Origin: Opitutaceae bacterium
GTDB taxonomy: Bacteria > Verrucomicrobiota > Verrucomicrobiia > Opitutales > Opitutaceae
Reading direction: 5' to 3'
DNA: 5,666 nucleotides
NCBI GenBank assembly: GCA_031254955.1
Contig: JAIRTK010000425.1
Span: forward strand, 1-5,666
This document shows, one piece after another, positions 1 through 5,666 of the stretch. Position numbers and translations under genes: made by a program. The notes under the pieces were generated by a model. It saw only the letters and a program-made list of their open reading frames with translations, was not told where the DNA came from and ran no database searches. Position 1 is the stretch's first letter, and every line of letters starts with the position of its first letter.

Positions 1-213
1 GCCCGGCGGGGCCGGCGGGTTCGGGTCCCGTGGGGTTGCGGGGGCGGCGGGGGGCGGCGGCGGGGGGGGGGGGAATTTTGGGATTTTCGATTGAGGCGCC
101 TCCGTTTTTGTCCGCATCGGTTGCGCCGGCTTTTGTCGCGCCGGCCCTTCCGTTTGCCTCCGGCGCGGCAGCGCCATCAATCGAGGATTGGGCATCTAAA
201 ATCGAAAACGCAG
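1..213. other. GC-rich flank with G-run, no confident gene
   Basis: This stretch lies beyond the 3' end of the ROK gene and runs off the left window edge. It is extremely GC-rich and low in complexity. On the minus strand an open frame starts with an ATG at 193-195, directly preceded in frame by a TAG stop. It continues without a stop to base 1, giving about 65 codons rich in Pro, Ala and Arg with a run of eight prolines encoded by the 12-C tract. It has no recognisable domain, and open frames arise easily in such GC-rich DNA. A Pro-rich N-terminal region of a further minus-strand gene downstream of the kinase is possible but unproven. No convincing hairpin plus U-run terminator for the ROK gene is visible here. 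Confidence 0.5.
32..73 (+). repeat. Poly-G tract / G-quadruplex-type cluster
   Basis: Four G-tracts follow one another on the plus strand: four G at 32-35, five at 40-44, six at 49-54 and twelve at 62-73. The gaps are 4, 4 and 7 bases. This fits the textbook quadruplex pattern of four runs of at least three G with loops of 1-7. The 12-G run is also a slippage-prone mononucleotide tract. It lies about 140 bases past the ROK stop codon. The plus strand is the template for ROK transcription, so ROK read-through RNA would be C-rich here. Any structure would therefore form in the template DNA rather than in that RNA. Confidence 0.6.
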
Positions 214-1191
214 TCAGGCGGCGGCGGCGGGTTGGTTGTCGTTGCCATTGCAGCCGGGAAGTGATCGGGCCACGATGGGGAACGCGTGCAGCGCGGCGGA
301 GATCGCCCCGTGGCTGCCGATGGTCTCGCCCAGCTCGGCCGGGGCGATGCGGCAGGATGCGAGCGGGGTGGGGAGGGCTTCGTGTTCGAGTTCGGCGCGC
401 ATGGCAGGCTCAAGCAACGCTTGGCAGCGGGGAAAGATGCCGCCGATGACGATGCGCTCGGGGTTAAGGGTGTCGATGAGGATGGAGAGGGCCTTGCCCA
501 GGTATCGCCCGGCCTCCTCCAGCACGCGGAGCGAAAGCATGTCGCCCGCGAGCGCGGCACCGGCAATCGCCCGGGTGGACACGGCGCCTTGGTCGAGCCA
601 GGCTTCGGGCATGGGTTTCGGGCCGAGCATTTGGGCGGCGAGTTTCGGGATGCCGCCGCCGCTGCAAAAGCCCTCGAACGAGCCTGCCTTGCCGAAGCCG
701 ACGGGGCCTGTATCCGAAAGTCGGATATGCCCGACCTCGCCGGCGTCGCCGCTTGCGCCTTCGTAGAGCTGGCCGTTGAGGATCAGGCCCGCGCCCATGC
801 CGGTGCCGGCGGTGAGAAAAAGCATGTGGCGGCAACCGCGTCCCGCGCCGAAACGCCATTCGGCCAGCGTCGAGGCGTTGGCGTCGTTCATGAGCACGGC
901 CCGTCCGCCGAAACGGCGCGTGACCGTTTCCGTGATGGGTATCCGGTCCCAGCCGGGCAGATTTGGCGGCGAGAGAATCAGGCCGCGCGCAAGGTCAAGC
1001 GGTCCGCCGCAGGAGATGCCAAACACCGGGTCGTTGCCCGGAGCGAGCGTGGCCACACTGGAGAGAAGCGCCCCGATGGTGCCCTCCGCGCCGCCGGTCG
1101 TGATGCGATGCGTTTCTTCCACGCTCCCGTCGGGGCGCAGCCGGCTGACCGCGCACTTGGTGCCACCAATATCGAGGCCGAAGCAGTTCAT
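214..1191 (-). CDS. ROK-family sugar kinase (hexokinase type)
   Basis: This 325-residue protein probably phosphorylates a hexose with ATP in the cytoplasm. Visible ROK/actin-fold motifs are the N-terminal phosphate loop DIGGTK (residues 7-12), SPPNLPGW (74-81) in the sugar-binding region, NDANA (102-106) whose Asp103 is the expected catalytic base, and GTGMGAGLILNG (129-140). These are followed by EVGHI (152-156) with the conserved His155, and SGGGI (177-181). There is no N-terminal helix-turn-helix domain, so it is a kinase type rather than a NagC/Mlc-type repressor, and the length suits the kinases. The usual CxCGxxGCxE zinc motif is replaced by VGFGKAGSFE (164-173), with all three cysteines gone. 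I chose the ATG at 1189-1191 because DIGGTK then starts at residue 7, as is typical. An in-frame TTG at 1225-1227 would add 12 residues of no evident value. No clear Shine-Dalgarno sequence precedes the ATG. The tail after about residue 307 (GCNGNDNQ then four Ala) looks like a dispensable extension. Exact sugar specificity cannot be read from sequence; mannose or fructose would fit the neighbouring mannosidase (inference). Confidence 0.93.
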   Translation of the reverse strand: MNCFGLDIGGTKCAVSRLRPDGSVEETHRITTGGAEGTIGALLSSVATLAPGNDPVFGISCGGPLDLARGLILSPPNLPGWDRIPITETVTRRFGGRAVLMNDANASTLAEWRFGAGRGCRHMLFLTAGTGMGAGLILNGQLYEGASGDAGEVGHIRLSDTGPVGFGKAGSFEGFCSGGGIPKLAAQMLGPKPMPEAWLDQGAVSTRAIAGAALAGDMLSLRVLEEAGRYLGKALSILIDTLNPERIVIGGIFPRCQALLEPAMRAELEHEALPTPLASCRIAPAELGETIGSHGAISAALHAFPIVARSLPGCNGNDNQPAAAA

Positions 1192-1441
1192 GGGCAAAGG
1201 ATGAGGAGGAAGGGAGATGAAAAACAAACGGGAAAAGGCAAATCAATATTGTCATAGAAACAAGACAAATATTTAAAAAACACCGTTGCGCTCTTTTCAT
1301 CGGCGTTTGAATGGGCGCACCGATTAATGCGTCGGATCGGATACAAATTTGGGGCGTTTTCCCAGGGACGGCTCGCGTTGTTTCCGCGAGCGGCCCGCCG
1401 CCGCCGGCCAGTCCGGCGCATCCCTGCCGCCGCCATCCGCC
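1192..1441. other. Divergent intergenic region upstream of ROK gene
   Basis: These 250 bases separate the ROK start (leftward) from the remnant mannosidase start (rightward). Positions 1235-1305 are distinctly AT-richer than the surroundings and are the likely site of the ROK promoter on the minus strand, but I cannot pick a convincing -35/-10 pair. An exact 8-base palindrome, CAAATTTG, lies at 1344-1351. The overlapping bases 1340-1348, read on the minus strand, give ATTTGTATC. The same nine bases occur in plus orientation at 2158-2166 in the receptor promoter. This may be a shared regulator half-site or chance. No conserved small gene is supported here. Confidence 0.5.
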
Positions 1442-2085
1442 ATGCCTTCCCGTCCCGTGCTCGCTTTTGTTTCCCTCATCTTTGCGTCCGGGGCATCGGC
1501 CTCTCCCGGCTTCGTCACCGGAATGGCCGGAGGGCGCCGCCCGGCAGCGCGCGCATAGGATGGGCAACGGCCATATTGATCCCGTGTGGGTTTGGCCTTG
1601 GCAGGAAGGAGTGTCGTGTGTCCGGGGCGCCTTCCGGTTGGCGCTTGGCCGCATGAAAGAGACGCCCGGCTTCTGTTTCACCGCCAATTCGACGCTGTTT
1701 TACGAATGGGCGGCGACGAAGCGCCAGGCCGCCGTTGCGCCGGTCTCGGCGGCGCGTCGCGGGATGGACGCGCCGCGGCGTCCGCCATCATCAACGACGC
1801 CAAATACGGTTGCGGCCCCCCGGTTCCGCCCTCCGCGTCTCCATCGTGCGCGGCGTCCCCTGCGCCCTCCACTATCATCCTTTCGGCCATCAAGCTCGCC
1901 GAGGACAACGACGACCGCATCTCCCGTTGTCATGCAACCGAAGGACGTTCCGCCGACGCCACCATCCAGTTCCATTTTGCCGGGCGAACTCGGTCCGGTC
2001 GCCTCCGCCCCAAGAAATCAAGCCCCTCCCCCGCGTCAACCGCGCGACCGGCGGATTCCACGGAGAAAATTTTTTGGAAGCTTGA
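1442..2085 (+). pseudogene. GH38 alpha-mannosidase remnant, internally deleted
   Basis: This is a decayed paralog of the GH38 gene at 4625. It starts with ATG at 1442 and a good signal peptide (MPSRPVLAFV, then hydrophobic residues, then ASGASA) in one frame, which stops at 1556-1558. A frameshift near 1500-1520 moves to the next frame. There, 1524-1715 encodes the first catalytic block, including GNGHIDPVWVWPWQEG with the zinc-ligand pattern HxD, and FYEWAA at its end. By hand count 48 of 64 residues match the intact protein, with no gaps. Similarity then stops abruptly. After a junction around 1716-1777, fragments resembling the C-terminal part of GH38 enzymes appear. These are ASAIINDAKYG (1778-1810), then in another frame ALRVSIVRG with LHYHP (1828-1881), then IKLAEDNDDRIS (1889-1924) back in the former frame, then PQEIK (2008-2022) in yet another, with a TGA at 2083-2085. 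The nucleophile region (PDGFGH in the intact gene), the GDHGGG motif and everything between are absent. With several frameshifts and a large internal deletion it cannot make an active enzyme. The C-terminal assignments rest on my recall of family motifs and are less certain than the N-terminal block. Confidence 0.85.
1524..1715 (+). repeat. Direct repeat copy 1 (GH38 N-terminal block)
   Basis: This is the pseudogene copy of a 192-base block that recurs in the same orientation at 4802-4993 inside the intact mannosidase gene. The two align without gaps, with 160 of 192 bases identical by hand count. Of the changed codons, 12 are synonymous and 16 change the residue. The pair brackets the TonB-dependent receptor gene. 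Confidence 0.85.
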
Positions 2086-2147
2086 AAGCAGAGGCGTAAT
2101 ATTCTGACCCATAGGAGATTGAGCCTGTCTTGATAGGCGGTGAAAAA

Positions 2148-2180
2148 TTGGATTGACATTTGTATCATACATAATACAAG
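2148..2180 (+). promoter_or_regulatory. Putative sigma70-type promoter of receptor operon
   Basis: A perfect -35 hexamer TTGACA lies at 2153-2158. With a 16-base spacer it pairs with TACAAG at 2175-2180, a 4 of 6 match to TATAAT. An alternative reading is TTGGAT (2148-2153) with CATAAT (2170-2175), also spaced 16. Either choice puts the transcription start around 2182-2188, only about 7-13 bases before the receptor ATG at 2195, so the mRNA would be nearly leaderless. The region is AT-rich against a GC-rich background. A weak 6-bp hairpin with a CTTG loop lies upstream at 2123-2138 but has no following U-run. Confidence 0.55.
2160..2179 (+). promoter_or_regulatory. Imperfect palindrome over -10: candidate operator
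   Basis: The 20-base dyad has half-sites TTGTAT (2160-2165) and ATACAA (2174-2179), with 8 of 10 base pairs symmetric about 2169/2170. It fills the spacer and covers the -10 region of the receptor promoter, where a bound repressor would block RNA polymerase. The half-site resembles TTGTAT/ATACAA elements described for GntR-type sugar regulators, but here the arms are further apart. No regulator gene lies in the window, so the binding protein is unknown. Confidence 0.45.
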
Positions 2181-2194
2181 TCGCTGTTCAATCC

Positions 2195-4603
2195 ATGCCC
2201 CGCATGACACACCATCCCCGCCCATCGCCCGCCCTGCCCTGCATCGCCGCCGCCCTTGCCATGACAGCGGCCACCTTTGCGCAAACGACCGAGAACGCCG
2301 CCGGCGGCCTCGTGCCCATCGACGACGAGGAAATCGTCACGCTCGAAGAATTTCGTGTGACATCGAACAGTATGCGCGATGAATACATCGCCTCGGAAGC
2401 GATCAGCGGCACCCGCACCGGCGAGCGCATCGCCGACATCCCGTTCAGCGTGCAGGTCCTCACCAACGAGTTTCTTGAGGACTTCCAGTTCTTCGACGAC
2501 AACAACCTGCTGCCCACCGTGCCGAACTACTCGCCCGACGGCGGCGGGCGCCTGCGCGGCTTCCAGCCCCTGACCATGCGCGACGGCTTCTCGCGCGCCG
2601 GGCCGGCGGGACTCGCCAACACCCGCCAGATCGAGGTCATCATGGGGCCGCAGTCCACGCTCTACGGCCAGGCCAGCCCCGGCGGCATCCTGAATTATAT
2701 ATCGAAGCGCCCCACGCGCGCCAATCGCCAGCGCCTCACCATCTCCGGCGGCAGCTATGATTATCTCCGCCTCGAATTCGACGCCACCGGCCCGCTCGTC
2801 CCCGGCAAATTATACTATATGCTGGACGCCTCGCAGCGGTTCTCCCGCTCGCAAATCGACTTCGGCGAGAGCGACAATAAAAACTACACGCTCGGCCTCC
2901 TCTGGTTGGCGAGCCGGAACACCTCCGTCTCCATAAACTGGGAGCAGCAGTTTATAGACAGCTACACCGTCGGCTCCACGCCCTCGGTCGTCGTCGGCAG
3001 CCTGGACATGAACACCAACAACCCCGTCTCCCGCTCCCCCTACATCCGCAAAAACGGCGTGGACATGGGGCCGCTGCTCCTCGTGTGGCGCGACCTGCCG
3101 GCCCCGACCGGCGTGGTGAACGGCGTCCCGGTCGTCGCGCGCGACGACTATTCCTCCCTCGTCGGCTTCAACCGCATCGGCCCCTACCAGGACAACACCA
3201 GCCGCTTCGACAGCCTGACTCTGCTCGTCGAGCACCGCTTCAACCCGGTCTGGAGCGCGCGGACCAACTTCCTCTATTATCACCGCGACATGGACGATCA
3301 CCGCTGGACCTCCGGCGCCCAATTCGACTGGGACTACCAGCGCATGTGGGCGCGCTCCCCGATGATGCAAAACCAGACGATCGACAACCACGCCGTCCAG
3401 TCCGAACTGCTCGCCCGCTTCACCACAAAAAACATCGCCCACAAATTCCTCGTCGCCATTGACTACGCCCGCGACCGGTATGACAACCTCACCAAATACC
3501 TCCCGAATTACGCATCAGGCAACCCGCCCGACCTTTTTGATATAACGGACCTGCCCATGGACACCCGGACGCTCGACCCCTTCAACCCGCTCTGGTATCA
3601 GGCCGATTACAGCAAACTCACCCGCGTCACCTCCGACCTTGTGCGCGTCTATGACCACTTCGGCGCCGCCGCCAGCCTGCGCTCTTTTTTCTGGGGCGAG
3701 CGCCTCATCACCAACCTCTCCGGGCGCTATCGCTACACGCGCGGGACAATCGACAGCGACTACCCCGGCTCGGCCACCAACACCTACCACGGCGCCGGCT
3801 CGGAGGACGGCTTTATCTACAGTGTGGGGGCGAATTATAAAATATTCGGTGACAACCTCATTTTTTACGCCAACACCAGCACCTCCTTCGAGCCGTCCAC
3901 GACCTTCGACAAGGGTCTCGTGCGCCCGCGCGAATCCGAGCGCGGCAGGGGCGTGGAGGCGGGTTTCAAAGGCACGTCCCTGGGTTCCCGGCTGGATTAT
4001 ACGTTGTCGGTATTTTATATTAATAAAAGTAATGTCGCCGTGCAAAACCCGGCTTATGACGCGGGCCTGTATGAGGGCCTCGGGCTGGTGCCGCAATATC
4101 TGGTTGACGGGAAAATCCGCGTGCGCGGCGTCGAGCTGGCCTCGTCGCTGCGCCCGTTCCGGGGCATGACTGTGCTGGCGTCGGCGGGCTATCTGGATCC
4201 CGAGATTCGCGAGGACGATCCCCAAAACAATCCGACCACAGTCGGGAAACGCCCCCTCAGCGTGCCGCGCGTCACCGCGTCCGTGACGGCGAGATATGGC
4301 TTCACGCGCGGCTGGCCGAAGGGATTCAGCATCGGCGTCAACGGCAATTACAGGGGCGACCGCATCGCCACGCATCAGGACGACCGTGTTTATTCCGGCG
4401 GCACCGCCTCGGCCAGGGAATACGTCACCCCGTCCCTGTTCCTGCTCAACGGCTTTGTCTCCTACAATTGGAAAACGGGCAAACGCCTGAGCCATTCGGT
4501 CACCTTCAACGTCCGCAACGCCCTCGACAAATTTTATCTCTCCACCTCCTACACCTACGGCGCGCCGAGAAATTTCATAATAACCTACCGTCTGAACTTC
4601 TGA
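2195..4603 (+). CDS. TonB-dependent outer-membrane receptor
   Basis: This 802-residue outer-membrane transporter moves a bulky ligand into the periplasm using TonB energy. The N-terminus has Arg and His residues, a hydrophobic stretch (about 13-27) and a signal-peptidase site after TFA (27-29). A TonB-box-like segment, IVTLEEFRVTS (47-57), follows, then SGTRTGERIADIP (71-83). The plug domain (about 68-175) contains RGF (121-123), RDGF (129-132) and the hallmark IEVIMGPQSTLYGQASPGGI (146-165) leading into NYISKRP (167-173). The remainder is the beta-barrel, rich in aromatic alternating strands, and the chain ends in TYRLNF with the terminal Phe typical of outer-membrane barrels. It is complete, of normal length and without frameshifts. 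The ATG at 2195 was chosen because it gives a good signal peptide. An upstream in-frame TTG at 2153 lies inside the -35 box and is unlikely; an ATG at 2204 is an alternative. No Shine-Dalgarno sequence is visible. The plug resembles ferric-siderophore receptors, but this wider family also serves glycans in Verrucomicrobia. The mannosidase 21 bases downstream suggests a mannose-containing ligand (inference). Confidence 0.95.
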   Translation: MPRMTHHPRPSPALPCIAAALAMTAATFAQTTENAAGGLVPIDDEEIVTLEEFRVTSNSMRDEYIASEAISGTRTGERIADIPFSVQVLTNEFLEDFQFFDDNNLLPTVPNYSPDGGGRLRGFQPLTMRDGFSRAGPAGLANTRQIEVIMGPQSTLYGQASPGGILNYISKRPTRANRQRLTISGGSYDYLRLEFDATGPLVPGKLYYMLDASQRFSRSQIDFGESDNKNYTLGLLWLASRNTSVSINWEQQFIDSYTVGSTPSVVVGSLDMNTNNPVSRSPYIRKNGVDMGPLLLVWRDLPAPTGVVNGVPVVARDDYSSLVGFNRIGPYQDNTSRFDSLTLLVEHRFNPVWSARTNFLYYHRDMDDHRWTSGAQFDWDYQRMWARSPMMQNQTIDNHAVQSELLARFTTKNIAHKFLVAIDYARDRYDNLTKYLPNYASGNPPDLFDITDLPMDTRTLDPFNPLWYQADYSKLTRVTSDLVRVYDHFGAAASLRSFFWGERLITNLSGRYRYTRGTIDSDYPGSATNTYHGAGSEDGFIYSVGANYKIFGDNLIFYANTSTSFEPSTTFDKGLVRPRESERGRGVEAGFKGTSLGSRLDYTLSVFYINKSNVAVQNPAYDAGLYEGLGLVPQYLVDGKIRVRGVELASSLRPFRGMTVLASAGYLDPEIREDDPQNNPTTVGKRPLSVPRVTASVTARYGFTRGWPKGFSIGVNGNYRGDRIATHQDDRVYSGGTASAREYVTPSLFLLNGFVSYNWKTGKRLSHSVTFNVRNALDKFYLSTSYTYGAPRNFIITYRLNF

Positions 4604-4624
4604 GCTGTGTCCGCCTCAATCGAA

Positions 4625-5666
4625 ATGTATAAAAAAATCGCAGCCTTTTTGTTTTTCACCGTATTTAATATCGTTTTGGCCGAAGCGGTGGAGCCTGCGA
4701 TCCGCATCGCGCAACTGGAGCCGACCGTGTTGTTTGCCGGCAGCGGGCCGCCGGCGCATGCCGGAGAAGGCGCCCCCCGTCCCCCGCAAAAGTCGCCGAA
4801 ATGGCCGGAGGGCGCCGTCCGGCAGCGCCTGCATATGATAGGCAACGGCCACATTGATCCCGTATGGCTTTGGCCTTGGCAGGAAGGCGTCTCGCTTGTC
4901 CACGGCACCTTCCGGTCCGCGCTCGACCGCATGAACGAAGCGCCTGACTTTTGTTTCACTGCCAGTTCATCGCTGTTTTATGAGTGGGTGGCGCAAAACG
5001 ACCCTGTCATGCTCGACGAGATTCGCAAACGTGTCGATGAGGGGCGCTGGGGGCTTGTGGGCGGTTGGTGGGTCGAACCTGACTTGAACATTCCCAATGG
5101 CGAGTCGCTTGTCCGGCAGGGGCTTTACGGGCAGCGTTCATATCAACGTCTTTTCGGGCGGCATGCCGTCACCGGCTTCAACCCGGACGGCTTCGGCCAT
5201 CCAGGCTCTCTGCCGCAAATTCTCACTCTTCAGCGACTCGAAAACTACGTATTCATGCGCCCCAATCCGTCGGAGAAAGCTCTCCAGGCCAGCACATTCT
5301 GGTGGGTTTCGCCTGATGGTTCACGTGTGCTCGCCTACCGCATTCCCATCAGTTACGGAGACAAGGGACGGGAGCTTCGCGACCGTTTTCAGCAAATTCT
5401 TGCGCTTCCGTCCGAGCCGATTCCCATCCGTATGGTGTTTTACGGCGTGGGTGACCACGGCGGCGGCAGCACCAAACTCAATATTCATTCGATCCAGACC
5501 ATACGGACCGGGAACGGGGCTCCTGAAATACTCTTCAGCACGCCGGACCGTTATTTTGGCGAGATCAGAAAGCTCGATGCAGTCTCCCTGCCCGAGGTGA
5601 AGGATGAACTCCAGCACCACGCGGTCGGTTGTTATACGGTGCATTCCGAAATCAAAAAGCAGAACC
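4625..5666 (+). CDS. Secreted GH38 alpha-mannosidase (3'-truncated by window)
   Basis: This is a retaining, zinc-dependent alpha-mannosidase of glycoside hydrolase family 38, which removes mannose from alpha-mannosides such as N-glycans or mannans. 347 residues are visible and the frame is open to the window edge. Residues 1-19 form a signal peptide (basic MYKK, hydrophobic core, VLA cleavage site) without a lipobox Cys, so export to the periplasm or beyond is expected. A Pro/Gly/Ala-rich linker (about 20-58) precedes the catalytic domain. GNGHIDPVWLWPWQEG (73-88) supplies zinc ligands His76 and Asp78. GRWGLVGGWWVEPD (140-153) and NGESLVRQ (158-165) are family motifs. NPDGFGHPGSLPQ (186-198) carries the likely nucleophile Asp188, and GVGDHGGGSTK (274-284) probably carries a further zinc-ligand His278. 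The gene starts 21 bases after the receptor stop with no terminator between them, so co-transcription is likely. I see no Shine-Dalgarno sequence before the ATG. The C-terminal domains lie outside the window. The first catalytic block is duplicated in the upstream remnant. Confidence 0.94.
   Translation, partial: MYKKIAAFLFFTVFNIVLAEAVEPAIRIAQLEPTVLFAGSGPPAHAGEGAPRPPQKSPKWPEGAVRQRLHMIGNGHIDPVWLWPWQEGVSLVHGTFRSALDRMNEAPDFCFTASSSLFYEWVAQNDPVMLDEIRKRVDEGRWGLVGGWWVEPDLNIPNGESLVRQGLYGQRSYQRLFGRHAVTGFNPDGFGHPGSLPQILTLQRLENYVFMRPNPSEKALQASTFWWVSPDGSRVLAYRIPISYGDKGRELRDRFQQILALPSEPIPIRMVFYGVGDHGGGSTKLNIHSIQTIRTGNGAPEILFSTPDRYFGEIRKLDAVSLPEVKDELQHHAVGCYTVHSEIKKQN
4802..4993 (+). repeat. Direct repeat copy 2 (GH38 N-terminal block)
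   Basis: This is the intact-gene copy of the 192-base block at 1524-1715, in the same orientation, covering residues 60-122 plus Ala123 of the mannosidase. The two copies start 3,278 bases apart and enclose the rest of the remnant, the promoter and the whole receptor gene. Recombination between them would delete the receptor and fuse the remnant's signal peptide region to the intact catalytic domain. Confidence 0.85.

Noticed and set aside
286..1257. 323-codon open frame on the plus strand opposite the ROK gene
   Set aside because: It is antisense to a protein with clear ROK motifs. Its own translation is Arg/Ala/Gly-rich without any domain, as expected for a shadow frame in GC-rich DNA.
1311..2099. 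262-codon plus-strand open frame as a genuine protein
   Set aside because: Only 64 of its codons (1524-1715) are GH38-like. The sequence before it is the out-of-frame signal peptide, and the tail is a Pro/Arg-rich out-of-frame reading of other GH38 fragments. A pseudogene explains it better.
2123..2138. Hairpin GCCTGT-CTTG-ATAGGC as a terminator
   Set aside because: The stem is only six pairs including a G-T wobble, and no T-run follows on either side, so a rho-independent terminator is not supported.
2153..2194. Upstream TTG at 2153 as the receptor start
   Set aside because: It falls inside the -35 hexamer and would put 14 extra residues before a normal signal peptide. ATG 2195 is preferable.
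3515..4495. 326-codon minus-strand open frame inside the receptor gene (also 2810-3442)
   Set aside because: Both are antisense shadows of the well-supported receptor barrel and show no motif, signal or start context of their own.
5097..5600. Plus-strand 167-codon and minus-strand 107-codon open frames within the mannosidase
   Set aside because: They overlap GH38 motifs that read cleanly in the main frame from 4625 to the window edge.
1..5666. Mobile element, CRISPR array, tRNA or rRNA
   Set aside because: No transposase or integrase motifs, no regularly spaced repeats and no structured RNA signatures were found. The only repeats are the two mannosidase blocks and the G-tracts.

Overview
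The window is high-GC bacterial DNA carrying a small carbohydrate-use locus. The outer-membrane receptor begins with a TonB-box segment of the type LEEFRV, followed by a SGTR motif. Receptors of this style are common in glycan-degrading Verrucomicrobia such as Opitutaceae. The taxonomic assignment is an inference from that style, the GC content and the gene content; no rRNA or marker gene is present.

Layout, left to right. Positions 1-213 are very GC-rich, with a 12-G run and G-tract cluster and no confident gene. Positions 214-1191 (minus strand) encode a ROK-family sugar kinase with a conserved ATP/sugar core but without the cysteines of the usual ROK zinc motif. Positions 1192-1441 are a divergent intergenic region. 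Positions 1442-2085 (plus strand) hold a wrecked GH38 alpha-mannosidase gene. It keeps a signal peptide, the first catalytic-domain block and scraps of the C-terminal domain in shifting frames, and it lacks the whole middle. Positions 2086-2194 hold a sigma70-like promoter overlapped by an imperfect palindrome. Positions 2195-4603 encode a complete TonB-dependent receptor. Positions 4625 to the window end encode the N-terminal 347 residues of an apparently intact secreted GH38 alpha-mannosidase.

How the genes may work together (inference): the receptor and the mannosidase are 21 bases apart on the same strand and look like one operon. The receptor would bring mannose-containing oligosaccharides across the outer membrane. 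The exported mannosidase would release mannose, and the divergent ROK kinase could phosphorylate a released hexose in the cytoplasm. The broken mannosidase copy shares an ungapped 192-base block with the intact one (160 of 192 bases identical by hand count). It shows that the locus once held two GH38 genes, of which one has decayed. I see no tRNA, rRNA, CRISPR array, transposase or phage gene, and I do not see a radically new system. The most notable points are the decayed paralog, the cysteine-less ROK protein and the palindromic operator candidate over the receptor promoter.
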